Shown here: piece after piece, positions 40,282-47,425 of the stretch
Numbering within the stretch: the stretch's first letter is position 1
Layout: the number at the start of each line of letters is the position of its first letter
Origin: Kitasatospora sp. MAA4
Lineage (GTDB): Bacteria; Actinomycetota; Actinomycetes; Streptomycetales; Streptomycetaceae
Length of the DNA stretch: 64,000 bases
Direction of reading: 5' to 3'
Assembly (NCBI RefSeq): GCF_029893355.1
Contig: NZ_JARZAI010000025.1
Coordinates: 50,966-114,965, forward strand
Program-made: the position numbers and the translations under genes
Notes under the pieces: model-generated
Seen by the model: the letters and a program-made list of their open reading frames with translations, nothing else
Told to the model about the DNA's origin: nothing
Databases searched by the model: none

Positions 40282-40430
40282 CGCCGTCGCCAAATCCTCA
40301 GGATCCAGCCCCAGGGCCGGGTCCGGGAGCCGGGGAACCACCGTTCCTTGGGGTGAATCGGTTCGGCCCCGGCCGGACCGTAGGAGACCTTCCTGCTCCG
40401 AACCCGTCAGCTAACCCGGTAGGCGAGAAG
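40282..40430 (+). promoter_or_regulatory. ydaO/yuaA-type cyclic di-AMP riboswitch
   Basis: Conserved blocks in the order expected for the ydaO class: CGCCGTCGCCAAATCCTC at the 5' end, GGGAGCCGGGGAACCACCGT, TTGGGGTGAATCGG, then AGGAGACCTTCCTGCTCCG and AACCCGTCAGCTAACCCGGT with closing GGCG. In actinobacteria this riboswitch sits upstream of cell-wall hydrolase genes; c-di-AMP binding ends transcription or translation of the downstream gene. Here it precedes an M23 peptidase by 21 bases. Confidence 0.95.
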
Positions 40431-40451
40431 GAAGGAAAGGAGCGCGCCCCC

Positions 40452-41453
40452 GTGGCGTTGTCGCAGTCCCAGCAGAGCCCTACCCGGCTGCTCGACCACT
40501 CCACCGACCCGGCCGCGACCACCGCGCCCGACGCAGCGGCCCGGCACCGCATCCCCAAGCAGTCCCGCAGCGGCGGCCCGGTCCTCGGCGTCACGGCGAT
40601 GGCCGCCGCGCTCGGCGCCACCGGCCTCTCCGCCGCCACGGCCGCCGCCGCAGCCGCGCCGCCCGCCCCGGCACCGTCCGTCAGCGCTCCTGACGGCGCG
40701 TCGGACGCCGTCCACCAGGACGCCGCGCTCAGCTCGCTCGCGTCGCACACGTCGACCGCCGCCGACCCGGGCCTCGCGCTGGCCGCCCGGATCCAGCAGC
40801 AGGCCGACAGCCGCCGCACCGCCGCCGAGGAGAGCGCCCGCCTGGAGGCCGCCCAGGAGGCCGCCGCCAAGCGCGCCGCCCAGGCCGAGGCCGCAGCGCA
40901 CGAGGCCGCGGCTCAGGAGGCCGCAGCTCGGGCCGCCGCCGAGGCCGCCGCCGCGCAGGCCGCCGCCGAAGCCACCGCCCAGGCCGCCGCGCAGCCCGTC
41001 GAGCCGTCGGTCCAGCAGCCGCCGGTGCAGGGCGAGTTCACGCTCCCCACCAGCAAGTACACGCTCACCGCGCAGTACGGCCAGTCCACCTCGCACTGGG
41101 GTCACCTGCACGCCGGCCTCGACTTCGCCGCCCCCACCGGCACCCCGGTGACCGCCGTCGGCGCCGGCGCCGTCACCTCCGCCGGCTGGTCCGGCGCGTA
41201 CGGCTACCGGGTGATCCAGACCCTGCCGGACGGTACCGAGGTCTGGTACTGCCACCTCTCCTCGATCGCCGTGGCCTCCGGCCCGGTGGCGACGAGCACC
41301 GTGCTCGGCAAGGTCGGCGCCACCGGCAACGCCCCGGCCCTGCTGCCGGGCGGCGCCCCCTCCGGCCCGCACCTGCACCTTGAGATCCGCCCGGGCGGCG
41401 CCGCCCCCGTCGACCCGCAGCCCTGGCTCCAGCAGCGCGGCGTCACGGCCTAA
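40452..41453 (+). CDS. Secreted M23-family peptidase (LytM type)
   Basis: 333 residues from GTG 40452 (AAGGAG upstream, behind the riboswitch). An N-terminal hydrophobic segment (VLGVTAMAAALGATGLSAATAAA) is the signal sequence, followed by a long Ala/Glu-rich coiled-coil (about 130-205) and the M23 domain: zinc ligands HLHAGLDFA (His and Asp), and the second half VWYCHLSSI, HLHLEIR. LytM-type enzymes cut peptidoglycan cross-bridges. Expression is controlled by c-di-AMP through the leader, as for other Streptomyces cell-wall enzymes. The stop codon overlaps the convergent next gene by 4 bases. Confidence 0.95.
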   Translation: MALSQSQQSPTRLLDHSTDPAATTAPDAAARHRIPKQSRSGGPVLGVTAMAAALGATGLSAATAAAAAAPPAPAPSVSAPDGASDAVHQDAALSSLASHTSTAADPGLALAARIQQQADSRRTAAEESARLEAAQEAAAKRAAQAEAAAHEAAAQEAAARAAAEAAAAQAAAEATAQAAAQPVEPSVQQPPVQGEFTLPTSKYTLTAQYGQSTSHWGHLHAGLDFAAPTGTPVTAVGAGAVTSAGWSGAYGYRVIQTLPDGTEVWYCHLSSIAVASGPVATSTVLGKVGATGNAPALLPGGAPSGPHLHLEIRPGGAAPVDPQPWLQQRGVTA

Positions 41454-42361
41454 CCAAAGGTTTCGTCCTCGGGGTCCAGCCCGGCGAGGTACTGGTCCGC
41501 GAAGCCCTGCTCGATCAGGTAGCGGTCGATCTCGGTCGAGCCGGGCTCCGGGGCGAGGTCGCGGTACTCCGTGAGCAGCAGCGCCGGCAGCCCCGGGACC
41601 GTCCACTCGCCGTACAGCCGCAGGGCCTCCGCCTCCACCGCCGCCTCGAAGGCGGGGAAGTCGCCGGCCAGCTCCTGCGGCATCGGCAGGCCCAGCGCGT
41701 TGAGGCCGGCCAGGTTGCGGTAGCTGCGCTGCATCAGCCGGTTCTCCAGCAGCAGCCGCGCGCCGTCCGTGGCCATCCCGACCGAGAGCAGCACGCCGGG
41801 ACCCCAGCCGTCCACGCCCTCCGGCTGGTCCAGCGCCTCCAGCGCCGCGAAGGCCTCGATCCGCTGCTCCTCGTCCAGCGCGCGGAACTCCTCCAGCCAC
41901 GCCCGGACGGCGTCCAGGTCGGCGCTGTCCACGCCGTCGGCCCGCAGCAGCAGGGTGTAGAGCCGCGGCCAGGTGACCAGATGCGGCTGGCGCAGCAGCC
42001 CGACGAGCAGCTCGCCCTGCCACTCGGCCTCCTCGTGCAGCCGCTGCTGACGCTTGGCGTTCAGCCGTTTGGCCGCTCGCTGATGATCGATCAGCAACCG
42101 CACCGCCGCGCCGTAGGCGAGCGGCGACACCTCCTCGGGCGGCTGGACGTAGAGGTGGATCCTTTCGTAGAGCAGCTGCTGGAGCAGCGGGGAGCTGAGC
42201 TCGGGAAAGCCGTCGTACACCTGCCCGTCGCCCAGTTCCAGCAACGTCAGCACCGCGTCCACCGCGGCCTCGGCCACTGGTTCCAGGCCCTGCTCCTCGG
42301 CCCATCGCAGCAGGTCGGCGGTGCGCGGGCGCGGGGCGAGCTGCAGGTCGTCGTCGTTCAT
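41450..42361 (-). CDS. Conserved hypothetical, helix-rich, 303 residues
   Basis: ATG at 42361. All-alpha protein with the pattern RTADLLRWAEEQGLEPVAEAAVDAVLTLLELG near the N-terminus, then VQPPEEVSPLAYGAAVRLLIDHQRAAKRLNAKRQQRLHEEAEWQGE, and DPEDETFG at the end. No signal peptide, membrane segment or catalytic motif is visible. The stop codon overlaps the M23 stop. I do not recognise the family; such proteins are common orphan genes in Streptomyces and it shares no obvious operon partner. Confidence 0.7.
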   Translation of the reverse strand: MNDDDLQLAPRPRTADLLRWAEEQGLEPVAEAAVDAVLTLLELGDGQVYDGFPELSSPLLQQLLYERIHLYVQPPEEVSPLAYGAAVRLLIDHQRAAKRLNAKRQQRLHEEAEWQGELLVGLLRQPHLVTWPRLYTLLLRADGVDSADLDAVRAWLEEFRALDEEQRIEAFAALEALDQPEGVDGWGPGVLLSVGMATDGARLLLENRLMQRSYRNLAGLNALGLPMPQELAGDFPAFEAAVEAEALRLYGEWTVPGLPALLLTEYRDLAPEPGSTEIDRYLIEQGFADQYLAGLDPEDETFG

Positions 42362-42412
42362 GTCCGTTACGGTAACCGCCCGCGTGGCCGGCCCGGCGCT
42401 ACGGTACGCAGC

Positions 42413-42988
42413 ATGAATCCCGTACAGCTCACCGGACCGCGGGTCACCATCCGCGAGTTCCACCACGTGCCGCGCGACATCGACGCGCTGCACGCGATCT
42501 TCGGCGATGCCGAGACCGCCCGGTACCTGCCGTTCGAGCCGCGTGACCGGGAGGACTGCGCGGACCAGATCGCGCTGTACATCGATGAGGCCGAGAAGCA
42601 GCCGCGCGCCGTCTACCGGCTGGCGGTGGTGCTGACCGCCGACGGCGAGGACGCGGTGCCGATCGGCAACGCGGTGCTCGGCACCGAGGGACAGCGCGCG
42701 GCCTTCGTCGGGTACGCGCTGCGCAAGGACGTCTGGGGGCTGGGCTACGCCACCGAGATCACCCGGCTGCTCTGCGAGTTCGGCTTCGAGACCCTGGGCC
42801 TGCACCGCCTCGCCGCCCGCCTCGACCCGGAGAACCTCGCCTCCGCCCGGGTGCTGCGCAAGCTGGGCTTCCAGCTGGAGGGCCGGATCCGGCACGACCT
42901 CTTCCTGCGGGACACCTGGTACGACGCGCTGCAGTACTCGCTGCTGGAGGAGGAGTGGCGCGCGGCTCGGGAGGGCATCGGGGGATAA
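42413..42988 (+). CDS. GNAT-family N-acetyltransferase (RimJ/RimL-like)
   Basis: 191 residues. GNAT motif A region GYALRKDVWGLGYATEITRLLCEFGFETLGLHRLAARLDPENLASARVLRKLGFQLEGRIRHDLFLRDTWYD is the RimJ/RimL/spermidine-type signature (G-x-G-Y-A at the acetyl-CoA pyrophosphate loop). These enzymes acetylate ribosomal protein N-termini, small amines or antibiotics; the RimJ-like class is broad. Start chosen at ATG 42413; the longer frame upstream is antisense to the previous gene. Confidence 0.9.
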   Translation: MNPVQLTGPRVTIREFHHVPRDIDALHAIFGDAETARYLPFEPRDREDCADQIALYIDEAEKQPRAVYRLAVVLTADGEDAVPIGNAVLGTEGQRAAFVGYALRKDVWGLGYATEITRLLCEFGFETLGLHRLAARLDPENLASARVLRKLGFQLEGRIRHDLFLRDTWYDALQYSLLEEEWRAAREGIGG

Positions 42989-43053
42989 CCCCACCCCGGG
43001 TTCGCCGGGTGACCGGATACCGGCGCGGGGCCGCTGTCCGGAACCATGGCGGT

Positions 43054-43713
43054 ATGACGAACAGCACTGCCATCCGGATCACGCGGCTCACGCCGTTCTC
43101 GCCCGCGACCTACCGCCTGTACGGCTACGCGCTCGGCGGGTTCCCGGTGGCGGTCGCCGGCTTCGTCTGGAGCGTCACGCTCTTCTCCTTCGGCGTCGGC
43201 ACGGTGTTCACCGCGCTGGGCGTGCCGGTGCTGGCGCTGCTGCTGACCGGCGCACGCGGCTTCGGCGCGGTCGAGCGCGGCCGGGCGCGCCGGATGCTCG
43301 GGGACGAGGTCGCCGGGCCCGGGCCGGTCGTGCCGCGGCGGCCGGGCTGGTGGGGCGCGGTCACCGCGCGGCTGGCCGACCCGGCGGGGTGGAAGGCCGT
43401 CGCCTACCTGATGCTGATGTTCCCGTGGCAGCTGCTGACCTTCGTGGTGCTGGTGGTCTGCCTGGCCACCGGCTGGGCGATGGCGCTCTACCCCTGCTAC
43501 GCCTGGGTCTACCCGCGCTACCTGGGATGGCGCGGGATGCGGCTCTTCGAATACAGCGGCGGCAACGGGGTGCACCACGTCTACGAGCTCGCCTCGCCCT
43601 GGCAGATCGGGGCGGCCTCGCTGGTCGGCATCGGACTGCTGCTGCTCACTCCGCACCTGATCAGGGCCCTGACCGCGGTCCCGCGCGCCGCTACCCGCAG
43701 CCTCCTGGGCTGA
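43054..43713 (+). CDS. Sensor-domain membrane protein
   Basis: 219 residues, ATG 43054. Four transmembrane segments (RLYGYALGGFPVAVAGFVWSVTLFSF, TVFTALGVPVLALLLTG, KAVAYLMLMFPWQLLTFVVLVVCLATGWAMALYPCYAWVY, IGAASLVGIGLLLLTPHLI) with the conserved short cytoplasmic stretch RGFGAVERGRARRMLG. It matches the PF13796-type sensor domain that precedes histidine kinases or SpoIIE phosphatases in actinobacteria, here standing alone. Possibly a receptor without its own output domain. No partner kinase is adjacent. Confidence 0.78.
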   Translation: MTNSTAIRITRLTPFSPATYRLYGYALGGFPVAVAGFVWSVTLFSFGVGTVFTALGVPVLALLLTGARGFGAVERGRARRMLGDEVAGPGPVVPRRPGWWGAVTARLADPAGWKAVAYLMLMFPWQLLTFVVLVVCLATGWAMALYPCYAWVYPRYLGWRGMRLFEYSGGNGVHHVYELASPWQIGAASLVGIGLLLLTPHLIRALTAVPRAATRSLLG

Positions 43714-43763
43714 GAACCCGTCCCCCGGATGCGCGGCGCGCGCGGGCGTGGTGCGATGCGGTC

Positions 43764-44471
43764 ATGCTGATCACCTCGCGGCCGCTCGACGAGTACTGCC
43801 AGCTGTTCGGCCTCAGCCGGGCCGCGCTGCGGGCCACGCCCGGCCCGGTGCTCGACTGCCCGGGCGGCGCGGCGGGCCTGGTCGCCGAGGCCCGCCGGCT
43901 CGGCTGCCGCGTGGTCGCCACCGATCCCGCGTACGCGCTCCCGCTGCCCGCCGTGCTCTCCCGCGCCGAGGCCGCCCGGCGCCGGATGGCCACCGCGATG
44001 CCCGCTGCCCCCAACCGCTACCTCGCCCCGCGCTACCGCCCGTACGACAAGTACCTGCGCAGCTGGGACCGCGCCCGCACGCTCTTCGCTGCCGACGCCG
44101 TCGCCCACCCCGACGGCTACGTGGCCGCCGCGCTGCCCCGGCTGCCGTTCGCGGACGACACCTTCGCCCTCACCCTCAGCTCCTACCTGCTCTTCGCCTA
44201 CCCGGACCTCTTCTCCCCGCGCGCCCAGCTCGCCGCGCTGCTGGAGCTGGCCCGGGTCACCGCGCCGGGCGGCGAGGTGCTCGTCCATCCCGTGCACGAC
44301 AACCACAGCGTCCGCTGCCCGCACCTGGACGAGCTGCGCTTCGCGCTCGGCGCCCGCCGCGTCTCCAGCGAGCTGCGCACCCTGCGCCGTCCCGGCGACG
44401 GCCGCCGCCGCTACGTCCTCGCCCTCTCACGGCATCCCCGCTACGGTGCTGCCCCATGGACGAATCCCTGA
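43764..44471 (+). CDS. SAM-dependent methyltransferase-like protein
   Basis: 235 residues. Rossmann N-terminus with a degenerate motif I VLDCPGGAAGLVAEARRLGCRVVATDPAY (Cys replacing the usual Gly) and a C-terminal helical part, FADDTFALTLSSYLLFAYPD (motif II/III region). The pattern is that of class I methyltransferases without a recognisable base- or small-molecule target motif. The last 16 bases overlap the phosphatase gene downstream. Substrate unknown. Confidence 0.65.
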   Translation: MLITSRPLDEYCQLFGLSRAALRATPGPVLDCPGGAAGLVAEARRLGCRVVATDPAYALPLPAVLSRAEAARRRMATAMPAAPNRYLAPRYRPYDKYLRSWDRARTLFAADAVAHPDGYVAAALPRLPFADDTFALTLSSYLLFAYPDLFSPRAQLAALLELARVTAPGGEVLVHPVHDNHSVRCPHLDELRFALGARRVSSELRTLRRPGDGRRRYVLALSRHPRYGAAPWTNP

Positions 44472-45157
44472 CGGACAGTCGCCTGCTACCGATATCCGGT
44501 CTGCGCAACGCCCGTGACGCGGGCGGCTGCGGCGCGGTCCGCACCGGCCTGCTCTACCGCTCGGCCCGGCTCGCCGAGCTGACGCCCGAGGGGGCCCGGG
44601 GGCTGGCCGAGCTGGGGCTGCGGACCGTGGTCGACCTGCGCGACCCGATCGAACTCAGCAGCTTCCCCAACCGCACCCACGGCTGGGAAGTCGATCTGGC
44701 CAACTTCCCACTCCTACCCCAGGACGGCACCTACCACGGCGCCACCCCGCTGCCCGAGGTGTACCCGCTGATCACGGACACCGCCGGGGCGACCGTGGTG
44801 GCCATCCTGCGTCGGCTGCTCGAACCGGGCGCGCTGCCCGCCCTGGTGCACTGCGCCGTAGGCCGCGACCGGACGGGCATCGTGATCGCGCTCGTGCTGG
44901 CGCTGCTGGACGTCCCGGACGAGGAGATCGTCGCCGACTACCTGCTCTCCAACGAGGGGCTCGACCTGCTGGAAGGCCCGCAGGAGTACGTGGACGCGCA
45001 CGGCACGGTCCGGCTCTCGCACCCGGTCACGGCCGAGCTGATCACCGGGGTGCTGGCGCGGGTCCGCGAGCGGTACGGCAGCGTCTCCGGCTATCTGGCC
45101 GATCATGGTCTGACTCCCGAGGAGGAGGCGGCGCTGTGCTCTATGCTCCGTGACTGA
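44456..45157 (+). CDS. Protein tyrosine/dual-specificity phosphatase
   Basis: 233 residues. The PTP signature HCAVGRDRTG (Cys and Arg) near residues 137-146 and the WPD-like loop position NFPLLPQDGTYH upstream. The Y_phosphatase3 group to which such actinobacterial enzymes belong dephosphorylates tyrosine or phospho-sugars. The start codon lies inside the previous gene, so the two form an operon. The product is cytosolic. The target is unknown. Confidence 0.9.
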   Translation: MDESLTDSRLLPISGLRNARDAGGCGAVRTGLLYRSARLAELTPEGARGLAELGLRTVVDLRDPIELSSFPNRTHGWEVDLANFPLLPQDGTYHGATPLPEVYPLITDTAGATVVAILRRLLEPGALPALVHCAVGRDRTGIVIALVLALLDVPDEEIVADYLLSNEGLDLLEGPQEYVDAHGTVRLSHPVTAELITGVLARVRERYGSVSGYLADHGLTPEEEAALCSMLRD

Positions 45158-45184
45158 TCGTCAGTCACCCAGTACGGAGGGCAC

Positions 45185-45826
45185 ATGAAGGTTCGCCGGA
45201 TCCTCGTCGCGCTGATATCCGGGGCGGCCCTGCTCACCGCCGCCCCGGTGGCGCAGGCCGCCGCCCCGGCCGGTACGCCGTCCGACCAGTGCTCGGCCGC
45301 CTATCAGCAGGGCGACCCCCGGCTCGGCCCGGACCAGCTTCCCCGCAGCGGCCCGGTCGGCCGTGAACTGATCGGCTACCGGCGCACCGGCGGCCGTTCC
45401 GAGCAGGACTTCCTGGCCACCTACTACGACTCCACCGCCAAGTCCTGGCGCTACCCGCCGTCCAACGGCTACCTGCTCGGCTTCGACGGGCAGCCGATCG
45501 AGCTGAACCAGACGCTCGTCCCCGGCCAGGACATCGACCGCTTCGGCAGCGAGTACGGCTCCTTCCTCGCCCCCGAGGGCCTGCCGTACGCCAGCCGCGC
45601 CATCCCGCCGCAGAGCCTGGACGGCAACCCGGCGGCCGGCTGCAACTACCACGACTACCGCGTCCTCAAGGCGTTCACCGTGCACGCGGGCCCGATCGCG
45701 CCGTGGTTCGACCAGATCGGCCTCGGCTGGCAGTACCAGCTCGACGCGAGCCTGGTCGCGGGCGCCCCGGCGCAGATCAACGTCGGCTGGCTGGTCAGCA
45801 ACGGCTACCTGCAGCGCCTCGTCTAG
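45185..45826 (+). CDS. Secreted protein with TNT (NAD+ glycohydrolase-type) domain
   Basis: 213 residues with Sec signal peptide (VRRILVALISGAALLTAAPVAQAA), GGAGGG upstream. The C-terminal 110 residues read YPPSNGYLLGFDGQPIELN, LVPGQDIDRFGSEYGSFLAPEG, PYASRAIPP and PWFDQIGLGWQYQLD, which is the sequence pattern of the TNT domain of Mycobacterium tuberculosis CpnT. TNT domains hydrolyse NAD+ in the target cell. No adjacent immunity gene is obvious; the next gene is a convergent membrane protein. Exported without a channel domain, it may act on competing microbes or be a secreted NADase. Confidence 0.85.
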   Translation: MKVRRILVALISGAALLTAAPVAQAAAPAGTPSDQCSAAYQQGDPRLGPDQLPRSGPVGRELIGYRRTGGRSEQDFLATYYDSTAKSWRYPPSNGYLLGFDGQPIELNQTLVPGQDIDRFGSEYGSFLAPEGLPYASRAIPPQSLDGNPAAGCNYHDYRVLKAFTVHAGPIAPWFDQIGLGWQYQLDASLVAGAPAQINVGWLVSNGYLQRLV

Positions 45827-45830
45827 TCGC

Positions 45831-46901
45831 TCAGACCCCGGACGGCCGCGGGGCCGGCAGTTGGCCGACCGCGTCCAGCGTCGCCAGGATCCGCTCGCCG
45901 ACCCAGCGGCGGTCCGAGGCCTCCGGAATGCCGTCCGGGGCGAGCAGTTGGCCCACCACCGCGGCGCGCAGCCGGGTCCGCTGGTCGCGGCCGAGCCGGG
46001 GGATCAGGCCGTGCGCCGCGAGCAGCGCGTGGTAGTGCTCGAAGGCCGAGCGCGGGTGCTCGACGTACTCCAGCAGGCTCTCGAAGTCGCCCAGCCCGGA
46101 GTTGCCCTGGGTCAGTGCCAGCGCCTGGATGCGCAGCCCCGGGTCGTCCGAGGCGAAGAGCCCGCGCACCTCCTCCGGCGTGGCCGCGGAGTTCTTCGCG
46201 CCCGCCCGGACGTCGGCGACCTGGCTCGCGGCCGGCTGCTGGGCGCCGGCCGGCGCTGCCGTCGGGGTCAACTGGCCGAGGTGGCCCATCGCCTGGACCC
46301 GCGAGTCCTCCGCGCCGACCGTGTCGCCCTCGCGCTGCTGCTGCTGGGCCTGGCTGAACAGCGCCAGCGCGTTCCCGTCGGCCTGGGTCAGTGCGCCGGC
46401 CAGCAGCAGGCGGGTGAGCAGCCAGCCGCCGAGGAAGCCGAGCACCACGAAGTAGAGCACCAGCGAGGCGGCGAACGGCTGGCTGTCCGCACGGCCGCCG
46501 AGTGCGGGGGCCAGCGCGCGGGCCAGCTGGTGGAAGTGCTGCCAGATGCTGCCGAGCTGGGTGAGGCCGACGCCGAGCAGGATCTTGGTCAGCCAGTCGG
46601 AGACCTGTTCGAGATTGGTGTTGGGGGAGTACTCCCCGCCCGAGCCCCCGCCCGAGCCCGAGCCCGTCGCCGCGCTGGACCCCTTGCCCACCAGCTGCGG
46701 GATGCCGAACAGGAACCCGAGGGCCCCGCCGGTCACCACCGTCGCACAGGAGATCATCAGCCCGGCGCCGAGCGAACTCACCGGATGCTCGCCGCCGGCG
46801 GTGTAGAGCAGCAGCCCGAGCAACCCGAGCCCGAGCAGCGATCCGATCCCGACGGCCTGCCACCGTCGGACCTCCGCGGAGTGCCCGCCTGTCCGTGCCA
46901 T
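45831..46901 (-). CDS. Membrane protein with conserved NTNLEQVSDWLTKI segment
   Basis: 356 residues from ATG 46901. Three transmembrane segments (SLLGLGLLGLLLYTAGG, ISCATVVTGGALGFLFGIPQL, SLVLYFVVLGFLGGWLLTRLLLAG) with the highly conserved cytoplasmic segment YSPNTNLEQVSDWLTKILLGVGLTQL between them, then a large cytoplasmic C-terminal half with TPR-like pattern and polar linker. The NTNLEQ-containing region recurs in bacterial membrane proteins of unknown role. The gene has an unusually long and structured leader. Convergent with the TNT gene, 4 bases apart. Confidence 0.8.
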   Translation of the reverse strand: MARTGGHSAEVRRWQAVGIGSLLGLGLLGLLLYTAGGEHPVSSLGAGLMISCATVVTGGALGFLFGIPQLVGKGSSAATGSGSGGGSGGEYSPNTNLEQVSDWLTKILLGVGLTQLGSIWQHFHQLARALAPALGGRADSQPFAASLVLYFVVLGFLGGWLLTRLLLAGALTQADGNALALFSQAQQQQREGDTVGAEDSRVQAMGHLGQLTPTAAPAGAQQPAASQVADVRAGAKNSAATPEEVRGLFASDDPGLRIQALALTQGNSGLGDFESLLEYVEHPRSAFEHYHALLAAHGLIPRLGRDQRTRLRAAVVGQLLAPDGIPEASDRRWVGERILATLDAVGQLPAPRPSGV

Positions 46902-46978
46902 ACCCGCCCCCTACCGCGTCCGGTACGCCCGAGGCCCGCGCCCCGGCGGGAGGAACTGTAGCGGTCCGGACACGCAGA

Positions 46979-47049
46979 CGGCCCGTGGGCGCTCTCCTCG
47001 GTGGCGAACCACCGAGGCACCGGGGATGTACCGGTGAGCCCACGGGCCG
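46979..47049 (-). ncRNA. Leader RNA with a three-way junction
   Basis: Read on the minus strand, a 12-bp outer stem (arms 47038-47049 and 46979-46990) encloses two hairpins: an 8-bp stem 46997-47004/47009-47016 with a TTCG tetraloop and a 6-bp stem 47018-47023/47031-47036 with a 7-base loop. It ends 77 bases before the membrane-protein start codon and follows a short ORF. The arrangement looks like an RNA control element; no known riboswitch class is recognised. Confidence 0.6.
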
Positions 47050-47109
47050 GGTGACTGCTGGGAATTCGCCTCGGCCGCCGACCATAGGCTGGCTAAGGCT
47101 GGGGCGGCT

Positions 47110-47148
47110 CTAGCGAGCAGCCACCTCACACATCCTGACGGTACTCAA
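47110..47148 (-). CDS. Twelve-codon leader ORF with near-perfect Shine-Dalgarno
   Basis: TTG at 47148-47146, TAG at 47112-47110, coding MSTVRMCEVAAR. The sequence AAAGGAGGTGATCC (minus strand 47165-47152) is complementary to 14 bases of the 16S rRNA 3' end, 9 bases before the TTG: an exceptionally strong ribosome binding site. A shorter start at ATG 47133 gives MCEVAAR. Leader peptides of this length usually regulate the downstream gene by ribosome stalling or attenuation. Confidence 0.5.
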   Translation of the reverse strand: MSTVRMCEVAAR

Positions 47149-47170
47149 CCAGGATCACCTCCTTTCAGTG

Positions 47171-47207
47171 TGCTGCCACGATAGGCAGGCCACCGGGAGA
47201 GAGGCAA
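47171..47207 (-). promoter_or_regulatory. Candidate promoter for the leader-controlled membrane gene
   Basis: On the minus strand TTGCCT (47207-47202) and TATCGT (47183-47178) are 18 bases apart, which fits a sigma-70-type -35/-10 pair; transcription would start near 47171, just before the strong Shine-Dalgarno. Confidence 0.5.
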
Positions 47208-47253
47208 CGGGATTTTTCGGCGAGCGGCAGGCGAGCGGCATCGGGAACGGCAA

Positions 47254-47284
47254 AAGGCCCGGCGGAGAGTCTCTGCCGGGCCTT
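47254..47284 (-). terminator. Intrinsic terminator after the initiator tRNA
   Basis: On the minus strand the arms AAGGCCCGGC and GCCGGGCCTT (47275-47284 and 47254-47263) form a 10-bp stem extended by AGAG/CTCT pairing, ending in TTTTG, about 14 bases after the tRNA 3' end. Confidence 0.9.
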
Positions 47285-47297
47285 CTGTGCTACTGAG

Positions 47298-47371
47298 TAG
47301 CGGGGACAGGATTTGAACCTGCGACCTCTGGGTTATGAGCCCAGCGAGCTACCGAGCTGCTCCACCCCGCG
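47298..47371 (-). tRNA. Initiator tRNA-fMet (CAT anticodon)
   Basis: A cloverleaf can be folded on the minus strand: acceptor GCGGGG/CCCCGC, D arm GAGCAGCTCGGTAGCTC, anticodon arm CTGGGCTCATAACCCAG and T arm GCAGGTTCAAATCCTGT. Three G:C pairs next to the CAT anticodon loop and a mismatch at position 1-72 (C opposite U) are hallmarks of initiator tRNA. CCA is not encoded. Confidence 0.93.
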
Positions 47372-47425
47372 TCGGTAAACCCCACACTACGGGAAGGCCA
47401 CCGCGAAGGGAAATCACTTGTCGCT

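Noticed and set aside
47149..47163. Match to the 3' end of 16S rRNA
   Set aside because: Only about 15 bases and in the orientation of a Shine-Dalgarno; not an rRNA fragment.
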